This document shows, piece after piece, positions 1 to 8,310 of a stretch of DNA of 64,000 nt (position 1 is its first letter; each line of letters starts with the position of its first letter). Made by a program: the position numbers and the translations under genes. Source of the stretch: Acidobacteriota bacterium (GTDB lineage: Bacteria; Acidobacteriota; Blastocatellia; Pyrinomonadales; Pyrinomonadaceae); contig JAHBSL010000024.1 in NCBI GenBank assembly GCA_019639135.1, forward strand, positions 1 through 64,000. Reading direction: 5' to 3'. The notes under the pieces were generated by a model. It was not told where the DNA came from and did not search any database. It worked only from the letters and a program-made list of their open reading frames with translations.

Positions 1-44
1 ATCCAGGACCAACACAAAACAGGAAACCTATACCAGGTTTACCT

Positions 45-153
45 CCAAATTGTGTCAACTTTTTTCAGGACGACACATACCACCAAATTGTGTCAACTTT
101 TTTCAGGACGACACATACCACCAAATTGTGTCAACTTTTTTCAGGACGACACA
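45..153. repeat. Three tandem 38-bp units, each with an inverted repeat
   Basis: Units begin at 45, 83 and 121 with an exact 38-bp period; the third is complete only to about 153. Each unit holds TGTGTC and GACACA arms (51-56/72-77 in the first) around a T-rich core. Read on the minus strand each unit has a TTGACA hexamer, and the last one is followed by GGTATA about 18 nt further on, so the array could drive minus-strand transcription leaving the window. Such repeats are typical of the region upstream of a transposase gene. The rest of the element would lie left of position 1, so this is an inference. Confidence 0.75.
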
Positions 154-392
154 CTTGTTTCACGATTTCACGTTGTTTCAGTGTTTCAATTGTTTCAAGA
201 GCAAATGGCTCTCTTAAAAACGAAACAAGACCCATCGGCCGAGCCGGCAGTTGGCAGATCCGGTGTTTGAGGCCGTCTGTCGGGAAAAATCGAGCTTTTT
301 GGTATCCTACAAAGCAGAAGCGTTTTTTTCTTGGCAAGAAGCATTTGCTTCATTCGGCCTTAAGAAAGCGTGCCTTAGGGGACGAGACAAAT
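154..392. other. Non-coding region upstream of kbl
   Basis: No convincing gene. An open frame runs from 90 into kbl but its translation up to 392 has no protein-like character and it starts inside the tandem repeats. Five TTTCA motifs lie 8 to 10 bp apart between 158 and 197. An AGGGGA ribosome binding site sits about 10 nt before the kbl ATG. The kbl promoter should be here but I cannot pick a clear one. Confidence 0.5.
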
Positions 393-1592
393 ATGTACGG
401 CAAGATCAAAGAACATTTAGAGAATACGCTAAAGGAGATCCGCGAGGCGGGGCTTTATAAGAATGAGCGCGTGATCGAGGGGCCACAGGATGCACACATC
501 GAGGTGAACGGCCGAGAGGTCCTCAATATGTGCGCGAACAATTATCTCGGGCTGAGCGATCATCCGGCGATAGTTGATGCGGCCCGTAAAAGCCTTGATG
601 AATGGGGTTACGGCCTGTCATCGGTGCGGTTTATCTGCGGAACGCAGGCCATTCACAAAGAACTCGAACGCAAGATCAGCGAATTCCTGGGCACCGAGGA
701 CACGATCCTTTACACAAGCTGTTTTGATGCGAACGGCGGCCTGTTCGAGACGCTCTTGGGTGAGGAAGACGCCGTTATCTCGGACGAACTTAACCACGCA
801 AGCATTATCGACGGCATCCGGCTCTGCAAGGCCCAGCGGTTTAGATACAAGAACAGCGACATGGCCGACCTTGAAACGAAGCTGAACGAAGCGAAGTCAG
901 CCAGATTCAAGATGATCGCCACCGACGGCGTTTTCTCAATGGACGGCTACATCGCGAAACTAGATGAGATCTGCGACCTCGCCGAAAAACACGACGCGAT
1001 TGTGATGGTCGATGACTCACACGCCGTCGGGTTTATGGGCATCCGCGGAAAGGGGACCCACGAGCACTGCGGCGTCATGGATCGTATCGACATCATCACC
1101 GGAACGCTCGGCAAGGCTTTGGGCGGAGCAAGCGGCGGATATACAAGCGGAAAGAAAGAGATCATCGAACTGCTCCGGCAGCGTTCGCGTCCATATCTGT
1201 TTTCGAATTCGGTCGCACCGCCGATCGTCGCTGCCTCCATTGCCGCGATCGATCTGATCACAACCTCGACCGAATTAAGGGACAAGCTGATGGAAAACAC
1301 CAGATATTTCCGCGAAAAGATCCAGGCTATCGGGCTGGAGGTGCTGCCAGGCGAACACCCGATCGTGCCCGTGATGTTCGGCGAAGCAGAACCCGCAGTA
1401 AAGATGGCCGAAAAAATGCTCGAAAAAGGCGTTTACGTCATCCCGTTCTCGTTTCCGGTCGTCCCCAAAGGCAAGGCTCGCATCAGAACGCAGGTCTCCG
1501 CTGCCCATACGAAGGGAGACCTCGACTTCGCAGTTGAAAAGTTTGCCGAGGCGAAAGAGGAACTTGGCATAGGAAAAGGCGCTTCGGCGTGA
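393..1592 (+). CDS. kbl: Glycine C-acetyltransferase (2-amino-3-ketobutyrate CoA ligase)
   Basis: Cytosolic PLP enzyme of threonine degradation that cleaves 2-amino-3-ketobutyrate with CoA to glycine and acetyl-CoA. The 399-residue product matches the usual 398 to 400. It shows the alpha-oxoamine synthase fold markers: the MCANNYLGL segment near residue 50, DDSHAVGF with the PLP-contacting Asp, and [10 protein letters not shown] with the Schiff-base Lys at residue 241. The ATG at 393 is preferred to an upstream in-frame start at 90 because AGGGGA precedes it and family homology begins there. The partner threonine dehydrogenase gene (tdh) is not visible; it could lie left of the window. Other alpha-oxoamine synthases such as BioF are possible but the sequence reads best as KBL. 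Confidence 0.93.
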   Translation: MYGKIKEHLENTLKEIREAGLYKNERVIEGPQDAHIEVNGREVLNMCANNYLGLSDHPAIVDAARKSLDEWGYGLSSVRFICGTQAIHKELERKISEFLGTEDTILYTSCFDANGGLFETLLGEEDAVISDELNHASIIDGIRLCKAQRFRYKNSDMADLETKLNEAKSARFKMIATDGVFSMDGYIAKLDEICDLAEKHDAIVMVDDSHAVGFMGIRGKGTHEHCGVMDRIDIITGTLGKALGGASGGYTSGKKEIIELLRQRSRPYLFSNSVAPPIVAASIAAIDLITTSTELRDKLMENTRYFREKIQAIGLEVLPGEHPIVPVMFGEAEPAVKMAEKMLEKGVYVIPFSFPVVPKGKARIRTQVSAAHTKGDLDFAVEKFAEAKEELGIGKGASA

Positions 1593-1612
1593 ACCAAAGC
1601 GCCAATTCTTTA
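1578..1612 (+). terminator. Weak terminator candidate at the end of kbl
   Basis: GGCGCTT (1578-1584) pairs with AAGCGCC (1597-1603), a 7-bp stem spanning the kbl stop codon, followed by an AT-rich stretch with a short T run. It lies between the convergent kbl and rplT genes. Confidence 0.4.
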
Positions 1613-1623
1613 TAGTAGCAGGC

Positions 1624-2001
1624 TTAAGCTGCGGCCTGGGCCTTGTTATTGATCGCGTCCTTTGCCTTGCCGGCGATGGCCGCAAAAGCCTCCGGCTGCT
1701 TGACAGCGATATCGGCAAGGGCCTTACGGTCAAGCTCGATGCCGGCGAGATTCAAGCCATGCACGAACTGCGAGTACTTGATGTCGTTCAGCCGGCAGGC
1801 CGCGTTGATGCGGACGATCCACAGTTTGCGAAAATCTCGTTTCTTAAGTTTCCGGCCGGTGTATGCAAAGTTAAGCCCACGCTCGACCGATTCCTTTGCC
1901 GAACGGTAAAGCTTTGACTTTGTTCCACGATAGCCTTTTGCTAAGGCCAGTATTTTTTTGCGTTTCTCAAGACGCTTATTACCACGTTTTGCTCTTGGCA
2001 T
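1624..2001 (-). CDS. rplT: 50S ribosomal protein L20
   Basis: L20 binds 23S rRNA and is needed early in assembly of the large subunit. The 125-residue product has the full family pattern: the basic N-terminal extension [29 protein letters not shown] core ([16 protein letters not shown]) and the globular C-terminal part. An AGGAG site lies 8 nt before the ATG. It is the last gene of thrS-infC-rpmI-rplT. In several bacteria L20 represses this operon by binding its mRNA; the structured spacer just upstream (2019-2084) is a candidate site. Confidence 0.97.
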   Translation of the reverse strand: MPRAKRGNKRLEKRKKILALAKGYRGTKSKLYRSAKESVERGLNFAYTGRKLKKRDFRKLWIVRINAACRLNDIKYSQFVHGLNLAGIELDRKALADIAVKQPEAFAAIAGKAKDAINNKAQAAA

Positions 2002-2018
2002 TTTACTAAACTCCTATC

Positions 2019-2084
2019 GTTTTGAGTACCGGCTTTAGCCGGCCCTCATCCCAACTGAGGCCGCCTGAAGGCGGGTCTCAAAAC
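2019..2084 (-). promoter_or_regulatory. Structured element between rpmI and rplT
   Basis: An 8-bp closing stem (GTTTTGAG 2019-2026 with CTCAAAAC 2077-2084) encloses three hairpins: CCGGC/GCCGG with a TTTA loop (2029-2042), CCTC/GAGG (2044-2060) and CCGCC/GGCGG with a TGAA loop (2061-2074). The element fills the spacer from just after the rpmI stop to just before the rplT ribosome binding site. It may be an L20-responsive mRNA structure or a REP-like palindromic repeat. Confidence 0.6.
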
Positions 2085-2087
2085 CTG

Positions 2088-2291
2088 TTAATCCCGTCCG
2101 TAAGGCAGCATCTTTTCGACCCGCTTCTGGTCGCCTTCGGAAACTATCGTATCGATGTCGAGATTACGCTTCCGTTTATTCGTCTTTTTCGTCAAAATAT
2201 GGCGGGCGTGCGAGTGCCCACGCTTGAACTTGCCAGTTGCGGTCGAGCGGAAACGCTTCGCGGCCCCCTTATGTGTTTTTAATTTTGGCAT
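2088..2291 (-). CDS. rpmI: 50S ribosomal protein L35
   Basis: Small basic protein of the large ribosomal subunit. The 67-residue product is close to the family's 64 to 66 and carries the usual start [14 protein letters not shown], the [17 protein letters not shown] segment and the terminal VEKMLPY motif. AGGAG lies 8 nt before the ATG. It sits between infC and rplT in the conserved order found across bacteria. It is followed after a few nucleotides by the structured element that precedes rplT. Confidence 0.97.
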   Translation of the reverse strand: MPKLKTHKGAAKRFRSTATGKFKRGHSHARHILTKKTNKRKRNLDIDTIVSEGDQKRVEKMLPYGRD

Positions 2292-2325
2292 TGCTTTCTT
2301 CTCCTATAAACTAGTCTCAAAAGAT

Positions 2326-3006
2326 CTAGAAGATCCCGTCGATCGGTTCGAGGTCTTCGTCCTTATCGCTCTTCGCGGAACGGGCCTGTTTTTCTCTCGT
2401 GGGATCATCCGTCTTATGTAACTTCTCATTCGAGGACTTCTTATCTGCGACCTTGGTCTTCTTCGGATTAAAGATGGTAAACATCTGATACCCCTCCATC
2501 TTCGGTGCGACCTCAACATCGGCTAGATCAGCAAGGTCCTCTGTAAGCTTTGCGAGTATTTTCGCACCGAGTTCGCGGTGAGACATCTCGCGTCCGCGGA
2601 ACGCGATAGCAGCCCTTACTTTGTCGCCGTCCTCGAGCCACTCGCGGGCATGCTTCATTCGGTAGCCGTAATCGTGATCGTCGGTACCAGGCCGGAATTT
2701 TATCTCCTTCACCTGAACCGTAACCTGTTTTTTCTTCGCTTCATGGGCACGCTTCTTCTGTTCGTAAAGAAACTTCCCGTAGTCGATCAACTTGCAAACA
2801 GGCGGCTTCGCGTTCGCGGCGATCTCAACCAGGTCAACCCCGCGTTTTCGAGCTTCCTGAATCGCGTCTCTGGTATCCATTATCCCGAGAGTTTCGCCGT
2901 CGTCTGTCACGACACGCACCGCGGGCACTCTGATCCGCTCATTTGTGCGATGAAGCGGTTCCCGCTGCCGCGGCCTGAAATTACGTCCACCAAATCTCCT
3001 TGCGAT
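2326..3006 (-). CDS. infC: Translation initiation factor IF-3, non-AUG start
   Basis: IF-3 keeps 30S subunits free and proofreads the start codon and initiator tRNA. A GTG at 2928 would give 200 residues but would cut off the conserved N-terminal RTNERIRVPAVRVV segment. The frame is open upstream to a stop at 3016-3018. The best start is ATC at 3006-3004, preceded by a perfect AGGAGG (3017-3012) at 5-nt spacing, giving 226 residues beginning IARRFGG. IF-3N and IF-3C domains follow, then a charged C-terminal tail of about 45 residues. Rare AUU/AUC starts on infC are the known basis of IF-3 autoregulation in other bacteria; here that is inferred. Confidence 0.92.
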   Translation of the reverse strand: MARRFGGRNFRPRQREPLHRTNERIRVPAVRVVTDDGETLGIMDTRDAIQEARKRGVDLVEIAANAKPPVCKLIDYGKFLYEQKKRAHEAKKKQVTVQVKEIKFRPGTDDHDYGYRMKHAREWLEDGDKVRAAIAFRGREMSHRELGAKILAKLTEDLADLADVEVAPKMEGYQMFTIFNPKKTKVADKKSSNEKLHKTDDPTREKQARSAKSDKDEDLEPIDGIF

Positions 3007-3017
3007 ATAAGCCTCCT
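3004..3017 (-). promoter_or_regulatory. Ribosome binding site and AUC start of infC
   Basis: On the minus strand AGGAGG (3017-3012), a 5-nt spacer and ATC (3006-3004) lie about 20 nt after the end of thrS. No ATG, GTG or TTG in the infC frame follows at normal spacing until the GTG at 2928, which lies inside the conserved IF-3 N-domain. A near-perfect Shine-Dalgarno with a discriminated start codon is the arrangement expected for IF-3 feedback control. Confidence 0.7.
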
Positions 3018-3035
3018 ATGGTCAATTTCGTTCTT

Positions 3036-5006
3036 TTAGAGAGCACGCGACTGTCTTTGCTGCGTTATTATCTCCATGAACTCCTCCAGAGACATCTGCC
3101 CGATGTCTCCCTGCCTGCGTTCGCGAACCGCGATCTTCTTATCTTCCAACTCTTTGTCACCGAGGACAAGCATGAATGGAACCTTCTGCAACTGTGCATC
3201 TCGGATCTTTGCCCCGATCTTGTCGGACCGCAGATTGGCCTCGACGCGGAAGCGGGCAGCACGCAGGCTTTCAGCGATCTCCAACGCATATTCATTTATG
3301 CGATCGGTAATCGGCAAGATCGCGACCTGCACCGGAGCGAGCCACAGCGGGAATGCACCGGCGAAGTGCTCGACCAGGACGCCAAAGAAACGCTCGACCG
3401 AGCCAAAAAGAGCCCGGTGTACCATCACAGGCCGATGCGGAAGGTTGTCCTCGCCGATATACTCAAGTTCGAAACGTTCCGGTAGATTGAAATCGAACTG
3501 CACCGTAGTCAACTGCCACATCCTTCCGATCGAGTCCTCGACCTTGATATCGATCTTCGGCCCATAAAACGCAGCTTCGCCCTCGATCCGCTCGTAGGGG
3601 ATAGTGCGAGCATTCAGCGCTTTTACGAGAGCTTCTTCGGCGTCGATCCAGTCCTGGTCGGAACCGAGATAGCCCTTGTTATCCGCACTTCCACGGACGG
3701 AAAGTTCGACCTTGAACTTTTCGAAGCCGAATGTGCGAAACACATCGTAAGCAAAATCTACGCAATCTCCGATCTCGTCAACGATCTGCGAGGGCATACA
3801 AAAGATATGTGCATCGTCCTGTGTAAAGCCACGGACGCGCATCAAGCCATGCAGCGTTCCTGAAAGCTCGGCCCGATAGACGGTTCCGAGTTCCGCATAG
3901 CGAAGCGGCAGTTCGCGGTAAGAACGTCTGTGCGATCTATAGATGCCAATATGAAACGGACAGTTCATCGGCTTAAGCCGGAATTCGGTTTCTTCGTTGA
4001 ACCACTTCGGAAGGCCGATGGGTTCAAACAGGTTGTCCGCGTAGTTTTCCTCGTGGCCGGAGGTCTGCCAAAGCTGCCGCTTTGCGATATGCGGCGTGAA
4101 GACCATCCCGTATCCGCGTCGTACCAGCTCATCCCGAAGGTAGTCCTCCATCTCTTTCCGGACGATGCCGCCCTTCGGGTGGAAGAAGATAAGCCCTTGC
4201 CCGTAATCTTCCTGGATCGAGAAGAGGTCGAGTTCCTTTCCGAGTTTTCGATGGTCCCGTTTTTCCGCCTCTTCACGCTGCTTGACCCACGCGTCCAGCT
4301 CTTCCTGCGTTGCGAAAGCTGTGCCGTAGATCCGCTGCATCTGCTCGCGTTCCGAGTCGCCCTTCCAATATGCCCCGGAGATAGCGAGCAGCTTGAAAGC
4401 CTTTAGTTTCCCGGTATGCGGGACGTGCGGACCAAGACAGAAATCTATGAACGGCGAGTTGTCGATGTAGTAGATACTGGCCGTCCCGTCAACCTTTTCG
4501 TCGATAAGCTCGCATTTGAGCGGCTCTTCGCGTTCTTGGAAGATGTTAAGGATCTTCGCCTTGCCCACGTCCTCTCGGCGATACGGAAGGTTGCGTTTAG
4601 CCATTTCACGCATCCGTTTCTCGATCACCGGAAGGTCATCGTCAGTCAACATCCGAGGGGCGATAATATCGTAGAAAAAGCCGTAACGCGGGTCTTCCAT
4701 CAGCGCAGGGCCGACTCCGAGCTTCGTTCCGGGAAATAGGTCAAGGACCGCAGCAGCAAGCAAGTGCGCCGTCGAATGACGGATCACCTCGAGTCCGTCG
4801 CGGGAATCAATCGTTACCGGCTCGATAGAGATAACCTCGTCAGACTCGACAAGCGACCGATTGAGATCGACATCCTCGCCGTTGACCTTGGCAGCGAGGG
4901 CGCGCTTCAATAGGTCGCGGTCGAATGCCTTAATAGCATCCGCGACTGTCGCCGGCGAGGGAATCGTCCGGACGGCATCACCAAATTGGATGTTCAGTTC
5001 ACTCAT
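3036..5006 (-). CDS. thrS: Threonyl-tRNA synthetase
   Basis: Charges tRNA-Thr and edits mischarged serine. The 656-residue product has the full architecture: TGS domain (about 1-62), editing domain with HSTAH (residues 77-81) and the [10 protein letters not shown] second editing motif, then the class II core with MNCPFH (zinc Cys), the DDAHIF zinc His, motif 3 near [12 protein letters not shown], and a C-terminal anticodon-binding domain ending around LEEFMEII. Usual length is about 640. It heads the operon thrS-infC-rpmI-rplT. A 220-nt leader with hairpins separates it from the upstream tRNA-Val gene, so leader-level regulation is possible. Confidence 0.97.
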   Translation of the reverse strand: MSELNIQFGDAVRTIPSPATVADAIKAFDRDLLKRALAAKVNGEDVDLNRSLVESDEVISIEPVTIDSRDGLEVIRHSTAHLLAAAVLDLFPGTKLGVGPALMEDPRYGFFYDIIAPRMLTDDDLPVIEKRMREMAKRNLPYRREDVGKAKILNIFQEREEPLKCELIDEKVDGTASIYYIDNSPFIDFCLGPHVPHTGKLKAFKLLAISGAYWKGDSEREQMQRIYGTAFATQEELDAWVKQREEAEKRDHRKLGKELDLFSIQEDYGQGLIFFHPKGGIVRKEMEDYLRDELVRRGYGMVFTPHIAKRQLWQTSGHEENYADNLFEPIGLPKWFNEETEFRLKPMNCPFHIGIYRSHRRSYRELPLRYAELGTVYRAELSGTLHGLMRVRGFTQDDAHIFCMPSQIVDEIGDCVDFAYDVFRTFGFEKFKVELSVRGSADNKGYLGSDQDWIDAEEALVKALNARTIPYERIEGEAAFYGPKIDIKVEDSIGRMWQLTTVQFDFNLPERFELEYIGEDNLPHRPVMVHRALFGSVERFFGVLVEHFAGAFPLWLAPVQVAILPITDRINEYALEIAESLRAARFRVEANLRSDKIGAKIRDAQLQKVPFMLVLGDKELEDKKIAVRERRQGDIGQMSLEEFMEIITQQRQSRAL

Positions 5007-5075
5007 TACCTGTAGGATTCTGCATCAGATCCGGGAAGGCCAGATTCCGAACGTCTTTCCTACAACTGCTACTAC

Positions 5076-5159
5076 TTAATCAAGATCAGATCCGATAAGA
5101 GCGACTTTGCCAAAAGCGGGAAATACGATGCCGAAATGTCGGCGTGTGCATTCCTCCAT
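5076..5159 (-). CDS. Possible 27-residue leader ORF upstream of thrS
   Basis: An ATG at 5159 opens a 27-codon frame ending at TAA (5078-5076) in the long untranslated region before thrS. The peptide starts MEECTRRHFG and ends GSDLD; it contains only one Thr, so it is not an obvious threonine attenuator. No good ribosome binding site precedes it. It might instead be chance or the tail of a lost gene. A CACGCC/GGCGTG hairpin lies just upstream of the start. Confidence 0.2.
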   Translation of the reverse strand: MEECTRRHFGIVFPAFGKVALIGSDLD

Positions 5160-5233
5160 CACGCCAATAGCGGCGTGTCGTAGTAGTCAATAAAGCAGCA
5201 AAGTTCTTCGAAAGCATCTTATCGAAATTTAAA

Positions 5234-5308
<75 letters not shown>

Positions 5309-5388
5309 ACATTTCGCCCAAAAGAAAGCGAACCTAAAGAATGCCAAACAGGCCATTTTCTGTCAAGAGATGGAACGTACATTGTGGT

Positions 5389-5435
5389 AACTCAATAGAA
5401 ATGTCCTCTTGAAAACTCGATAGAAATTTCCTCTG
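5389..5435 (+). repeat. Two-copy 25-bp-period repeat before a broken transposase
   Basis: Two 22-bp copies at 5389-5410 and 5414-5435 differ at a few positions (core CTC-A/G-ATAGAAAT-G/T-TCCTCT). They directly precede the transposase fragment at 5455. Like the repeats at 45-153, they resemble the transposase-binding repeats at an IS end, but the sequence is different. Confidence 0.6.
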
Positions 5436-5454
5436 AATTGACATCTGGGTTGAG

Positions 5455-5787
5455 GTGACTTGGATGGAAGGGGAATTGAGGATGAGCAGGAAAGAGCGGG
5501 AGCGGATGAGGGTACTACCGAGGGTAGAGAGAGGCGAGATAAAGCTGAAGGATGCGGCAGTCCAACTGGGGCTGAGTTACCGGCAGACGAGGCGTATCTG
5601 GAAGAGGTATCGAGAAGGAGGGGATGCGGGACTTGTCCACCGGGCAAGGGGAAGACCGTCGAATCGCGGAGTACGTGCCGCCACCGGACCATCCATGGCG
5701 TGCGTTTCCGGCGGTAAGCAAACGCGGGCCGCAGCTTCAGGGCTGGTAAATTGTATCGCCGGAGACGGGTTTGTCAAGATTTCTTAA
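5455..5787 (+). pseudogene. Truncated helix-turn-helix transposase fragment
   Basis: From the GTG at 5455 (or ATG at 5482) the first about 65 residues read as the N-terminal helix-turn-helix of an IS transposase: MSRKERERMRVL, then GEIKLKDAAVQLGLSYRQTRRI, then GLVHRARGRPSNR. This pattern is seen in ISNCY/IS481-like transposases. After SNRG the sequence loses family character and the frame ends at 5787, whereas intact relatives exceed 400 residues. No catalytic DDE region is present. It is a degraded IS end inserted between tRNA-Val and the radical SAM gene. Confidence 0.7.
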
Positions 5788-5928
5788 AACGCTCCTTGTC
5801 AGTCGCTGAAAGATTGACAAACCCGCTCCCGCCGATCAAATCCATCAATAACCCCCTGAAACTGCTAAATCTGAAATGCAAAAAAAGAAGACATTTCTAA
5901 TGAGTTATGACAGTTTGCCTGAAAATGA

Positions 5929-5958
5929 TTGAGTTTGACGGCTTCGACCTGTTATCCT
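5929..5958 (+). promoter_or_regulatory. Candidate promoter of the radical SAM gene
   Basis: TTGAGT (5929-5934), an 18-nt spacer and TATCCT (5953-5958) match the sigma-70 pattern reasonably and lie about 25 nt before the coding start at 5984. The only other feature upstream is the transposase remnant. Confidence 0.4.
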
Positions 5959-5983
5959 TTACGTTTGCGGTTCGTGGGTTTTG

Positions 5984-7870
5984 ATGAGTAGGAAGATCGT
6001 AGAGAGCTATAAGGCAAAGATTGCTGGTGAAGAAGGTTACGTCGTAAAGCACGGAGCTTCGCTTCGCATTGCGCTCTGCTATCCGAATACGTATGGCATC
6101 GGGATGGCGAACCTCGGCCTTCATACGATGTACGAGCTGTTCAATAAGCTCCCCGAGGTTTCCTGCGAACGCGTCTTCCTTCCCGATGCCGCCGAGCTGA
6201 AAGAATACGAGAAGTCCCGAACGCCGCTCCTCTCGCTTGAAACGCAAACGCCTGTCCGTGATTTCGATGTCGTAGCCTTCTCTATCTCGTTCGAAACCGA
6301 TTACCTGAACATGGCCCGGATGTTGCAGCTTTCGGGCATTCCGGTGTGGTCAAAGGACCGCAACCACTTTCACCCGCTCGTCATTATGGGCGGAGCCGCG
6401 TCTTTCCTGAATCCCGAGCCGATAGCCGAGTTCACGGACATTATCGCCGTCGGCGAAGGCGAAATCCTCGCCTATCAGCTCGTCGATGCCATTTTCGAAA
6501 ACGAAACCAAGGACGAGATACTTCTCGCCCTTGCCCGGATCGGCCGTGGGTTCTACATCCCTTCGCTCTATGACGTTATTTACAACGACGACGGTACGGT
6601 CTTCGATTACCTGCCGAAAGAGGCGGGCGTGCCAAAGCGTGTCGGTCGGGCACTTGCATCGGTCAATCCAAAGGAAGGCACTCTCCGCCGAGCGCTGAAA
6701 CGGGGCGAAAGCGAGCTTGCCGAATTTCTGATAAATCAGGAGACGTTCTGTCCCTCGACCGCCGTTTGGGCACCCGCGGCCGAGATGGGCGACCGACTAC
6801 TTGTCGAAATATCTCGTGGATGTTCGCAGGGCTGCCGATTCTGCTGGGCCGGTTATAACTACTACCCGCCGCGTGTCGTCCCGGCGAAAGATATCCTCGC
6901 CAAGGCCGCCGAATGGCGAGGCAAGACCGACAAGATCGGCCTCGTCTCGACCGCCGTTTGCGATCACCCGGAGATCTCGACCATTCTTCGCGAACTCCGG
7001 GCGATGGAATACCGCATCTCGGTCTCAAGCCTCCGCCTTGACCAGATCTCTGATGAACTGCTCGATGCATTGGTCGAATCGAAGGACCAGCAGATCGCCG
7101 TCGCGCCGGAAACGGGATCCGACCGGCTCCGCCGCGTTATCAACAAGAACCTTACGAACGACGAAATAGTCGATATCTGCGGAGCGGTATTCGACCGCGG
7201 AATGCTGACCATCAAGCTTTATATGATGGTTGGGCTCCCGACCGAAACACAGGAAGACCTTGACGAGATGTTCGTCCTGGTCGAGCGGATCAAGGACCGA
7301 ATGCTCGAGGCCGGAAAAAAGTTCGGGCGTGCCGGTAAGATCATCCCGTCGCTTAACGGCTTTGTCCCGAAGCCGAACACACCGCTGCAATGGGACGCCA
7401 TCTGCGACGAACGCGAACTCAAGCGGAAGATCAAATACGTCTGCAAGGGCCTGAGCCGCATCCCTAACGTAGATGTCCGCTTTATGTCCGCCCGCATCGC
7501 CCATGAACAGGCACTCTTCTCTTCCGGCGACCGCCGCATCGCAAAAGTGATCGACCGTGCCGCTGCACTGAATGGCGACCTCGACCGGGCTATCCGCGAG
7601 ACCGGCATCGATGCGGCTTTTCACACATCCCGAGACCGCAGCTACGATGAATTCCTGCCGTGGTCAATAGTCGATACCGGGCTTTCGTTCGAGTTTCTCA
7701 AGACCGAACACGAAAAAGCACGGGCCTCACAATCGAGTCTCCCGTGCCCTGCTGTCGAAAAATGTACTACCTGCGGGGTTTGCCCTACCACCTGGCTCGC
7801 CGACGCTCCGTCGGCATTGGTCCAAATACAGCCTGTCAAAGTTCGCGAAGCACTTGCCGCCGCTGTCTAA
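5984..7870 (+). CDS. B12-binding-domain radical SAM protein (TIGR03960-like)
   Basis: The product of about 628 residues has an N-terminal cobalamin-binding-like Rossmann region (ALCYPNTYGIGMANLGLH and a MGGAASFLNPEP segment), then the radical SAM core with CSQGCRFC, i.e. the iron-sulphur cysteines C280, C284 and C287. A C-terminal cysteine cluster (CTTCGVC) follows around residue 600. This is the pattern of the TIGR03960 family, whose substrate is unknown. The ATG at 5984 follows an in-frame TTG at 5981; neither has a clear ribosome binding site. The gene ends next to a convergent small membrane-protein gene. I do not assign a reaction. Confidence 0.85.
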   Translation: MSRKIVESYKAKIAGEEGYVVKHGASLRIALCYPNTYGIGMANLGLHTMYELFNKLPEVSCERVFLPDAAELKEYEKSRTPLLSLETQTPVRDFDVVAFSISFETDYLNMARMLQLSGIPVWSKDRNHFHPLVIMGGAASFLNPEPIAEFTDIIAVGEGEILAYQLVDAIFENETKDEILLALARIGRGFYIPSLYDVIYNDDGTVFDYLPKEAGVPKRVGRALASVNPKEGTLRRALKRGESELAEFLINQETFCPSTAVWAPAAEMGDRLLVEISRGCSQGCRFCWAGYNYYPPRVVPAKDILAKAAEWRGKTDKIGLVSTAVCDHPEISTILRELRAMEYRISVSSLRLDQISDELLDALVESKDQQIAVAPETGSDRLRRVINKNLTNDEIVDICGAVFDRGMLTIKLYMMVGLPTETQEDLDEMFVLVERIKDRMLEAGKKFGRAGKIIPSLNGFVPKPNTPLQWDAICDERELKRKIKYVCKGLSRIPNVDVRFMSARIAHEQALFSSGDRRIAKVIDRAAALNGDLDRAIRETGIDAAFHTSRDRSYDEFLPWSIVDTGLSFEFLKTEHEKARASQSSLPCPAVEKCTTCGVCPTTWLADAPSALVQIQPVKVREALAAAV

Positions 7871-8278
7871 TTACTGCTTGGTCAGAAAACCGGACGGGAC
7901 GGCCGTGTGCTCGAACTGGTATTTGTATTTGTAGATGCCAAACGGAAGCATATTTACATCTACAGTGTAGGACGCCGAAGCCTGAACGAACTTTCCAGTG
8001 TCCTTTACCTCAACGAAGGCATCGGCCGGAATATCATTGTCGGTTGCGGCCCGCCGGATGTAATCCGAGACTACATCCGCCGGTTTAAGCCGTCCGGAGG
8101 TTGCCATTCCCTTCACTACAGCCGTGTCCATCTCCTGACGGAAATTCGCTCCGCTATAGGCAACTGGTATGTAATTGTAACCCGCGTTTGCGGCCAAAAT
8201 AAGCAAAACGAATACTATCAGGAACTTCACCCCTGCGCCGCCGCGTTCCGAACTGCGATCAATTCCGTTGATATTCAT
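7871..8278 (-). CDS. Small single-pass membrane protein, unknown function
   Basis: A 135-residue protein with a short polar N-terminus containing SERGGAG, one membrane segment (about residues 17-37, FLIVFVLLILAANAGY) and an extracytoplasmic domain of about 95 residues with no cysteines. The layout recalls DUF4845-type proteins, but I cannot confirm this. The stop codon directly abuts the end of the convergent radical SAM gene. It lies downstream of aroB on the opposite side from glmM, with a short gap to aroB, and may be transcribed after it. Confidence 0.65.
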   Translation of the reverse strand: MNINGIDRSSERGGAGVKFLIVFVLLILAANAGYNYIPVAYSGANFRQEMDTAVVKGMATSGRLKPADVVSDYIRRAATDNDIPADAFVEVKDTGKFVQASASYTVDVNMLPFGIYKYKYQFEHTAVPSGFLTKQ

Positions 8279-8310
8279 ACTAAAAAACCTCGATATCGAA
8301 AAAGTGAAGA

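Noticed and set aside
45..153. Possible CRISPR array
   Set aside because: The three 38-bp units are directly adjacent with no variable spacers, and no cas genes are near.
90..392. N-terminal extension of kbl by 101 residues
   Set aside because: The extra sequence begins inside the tandem repeats, is not protein-like and family homology starts at 393.
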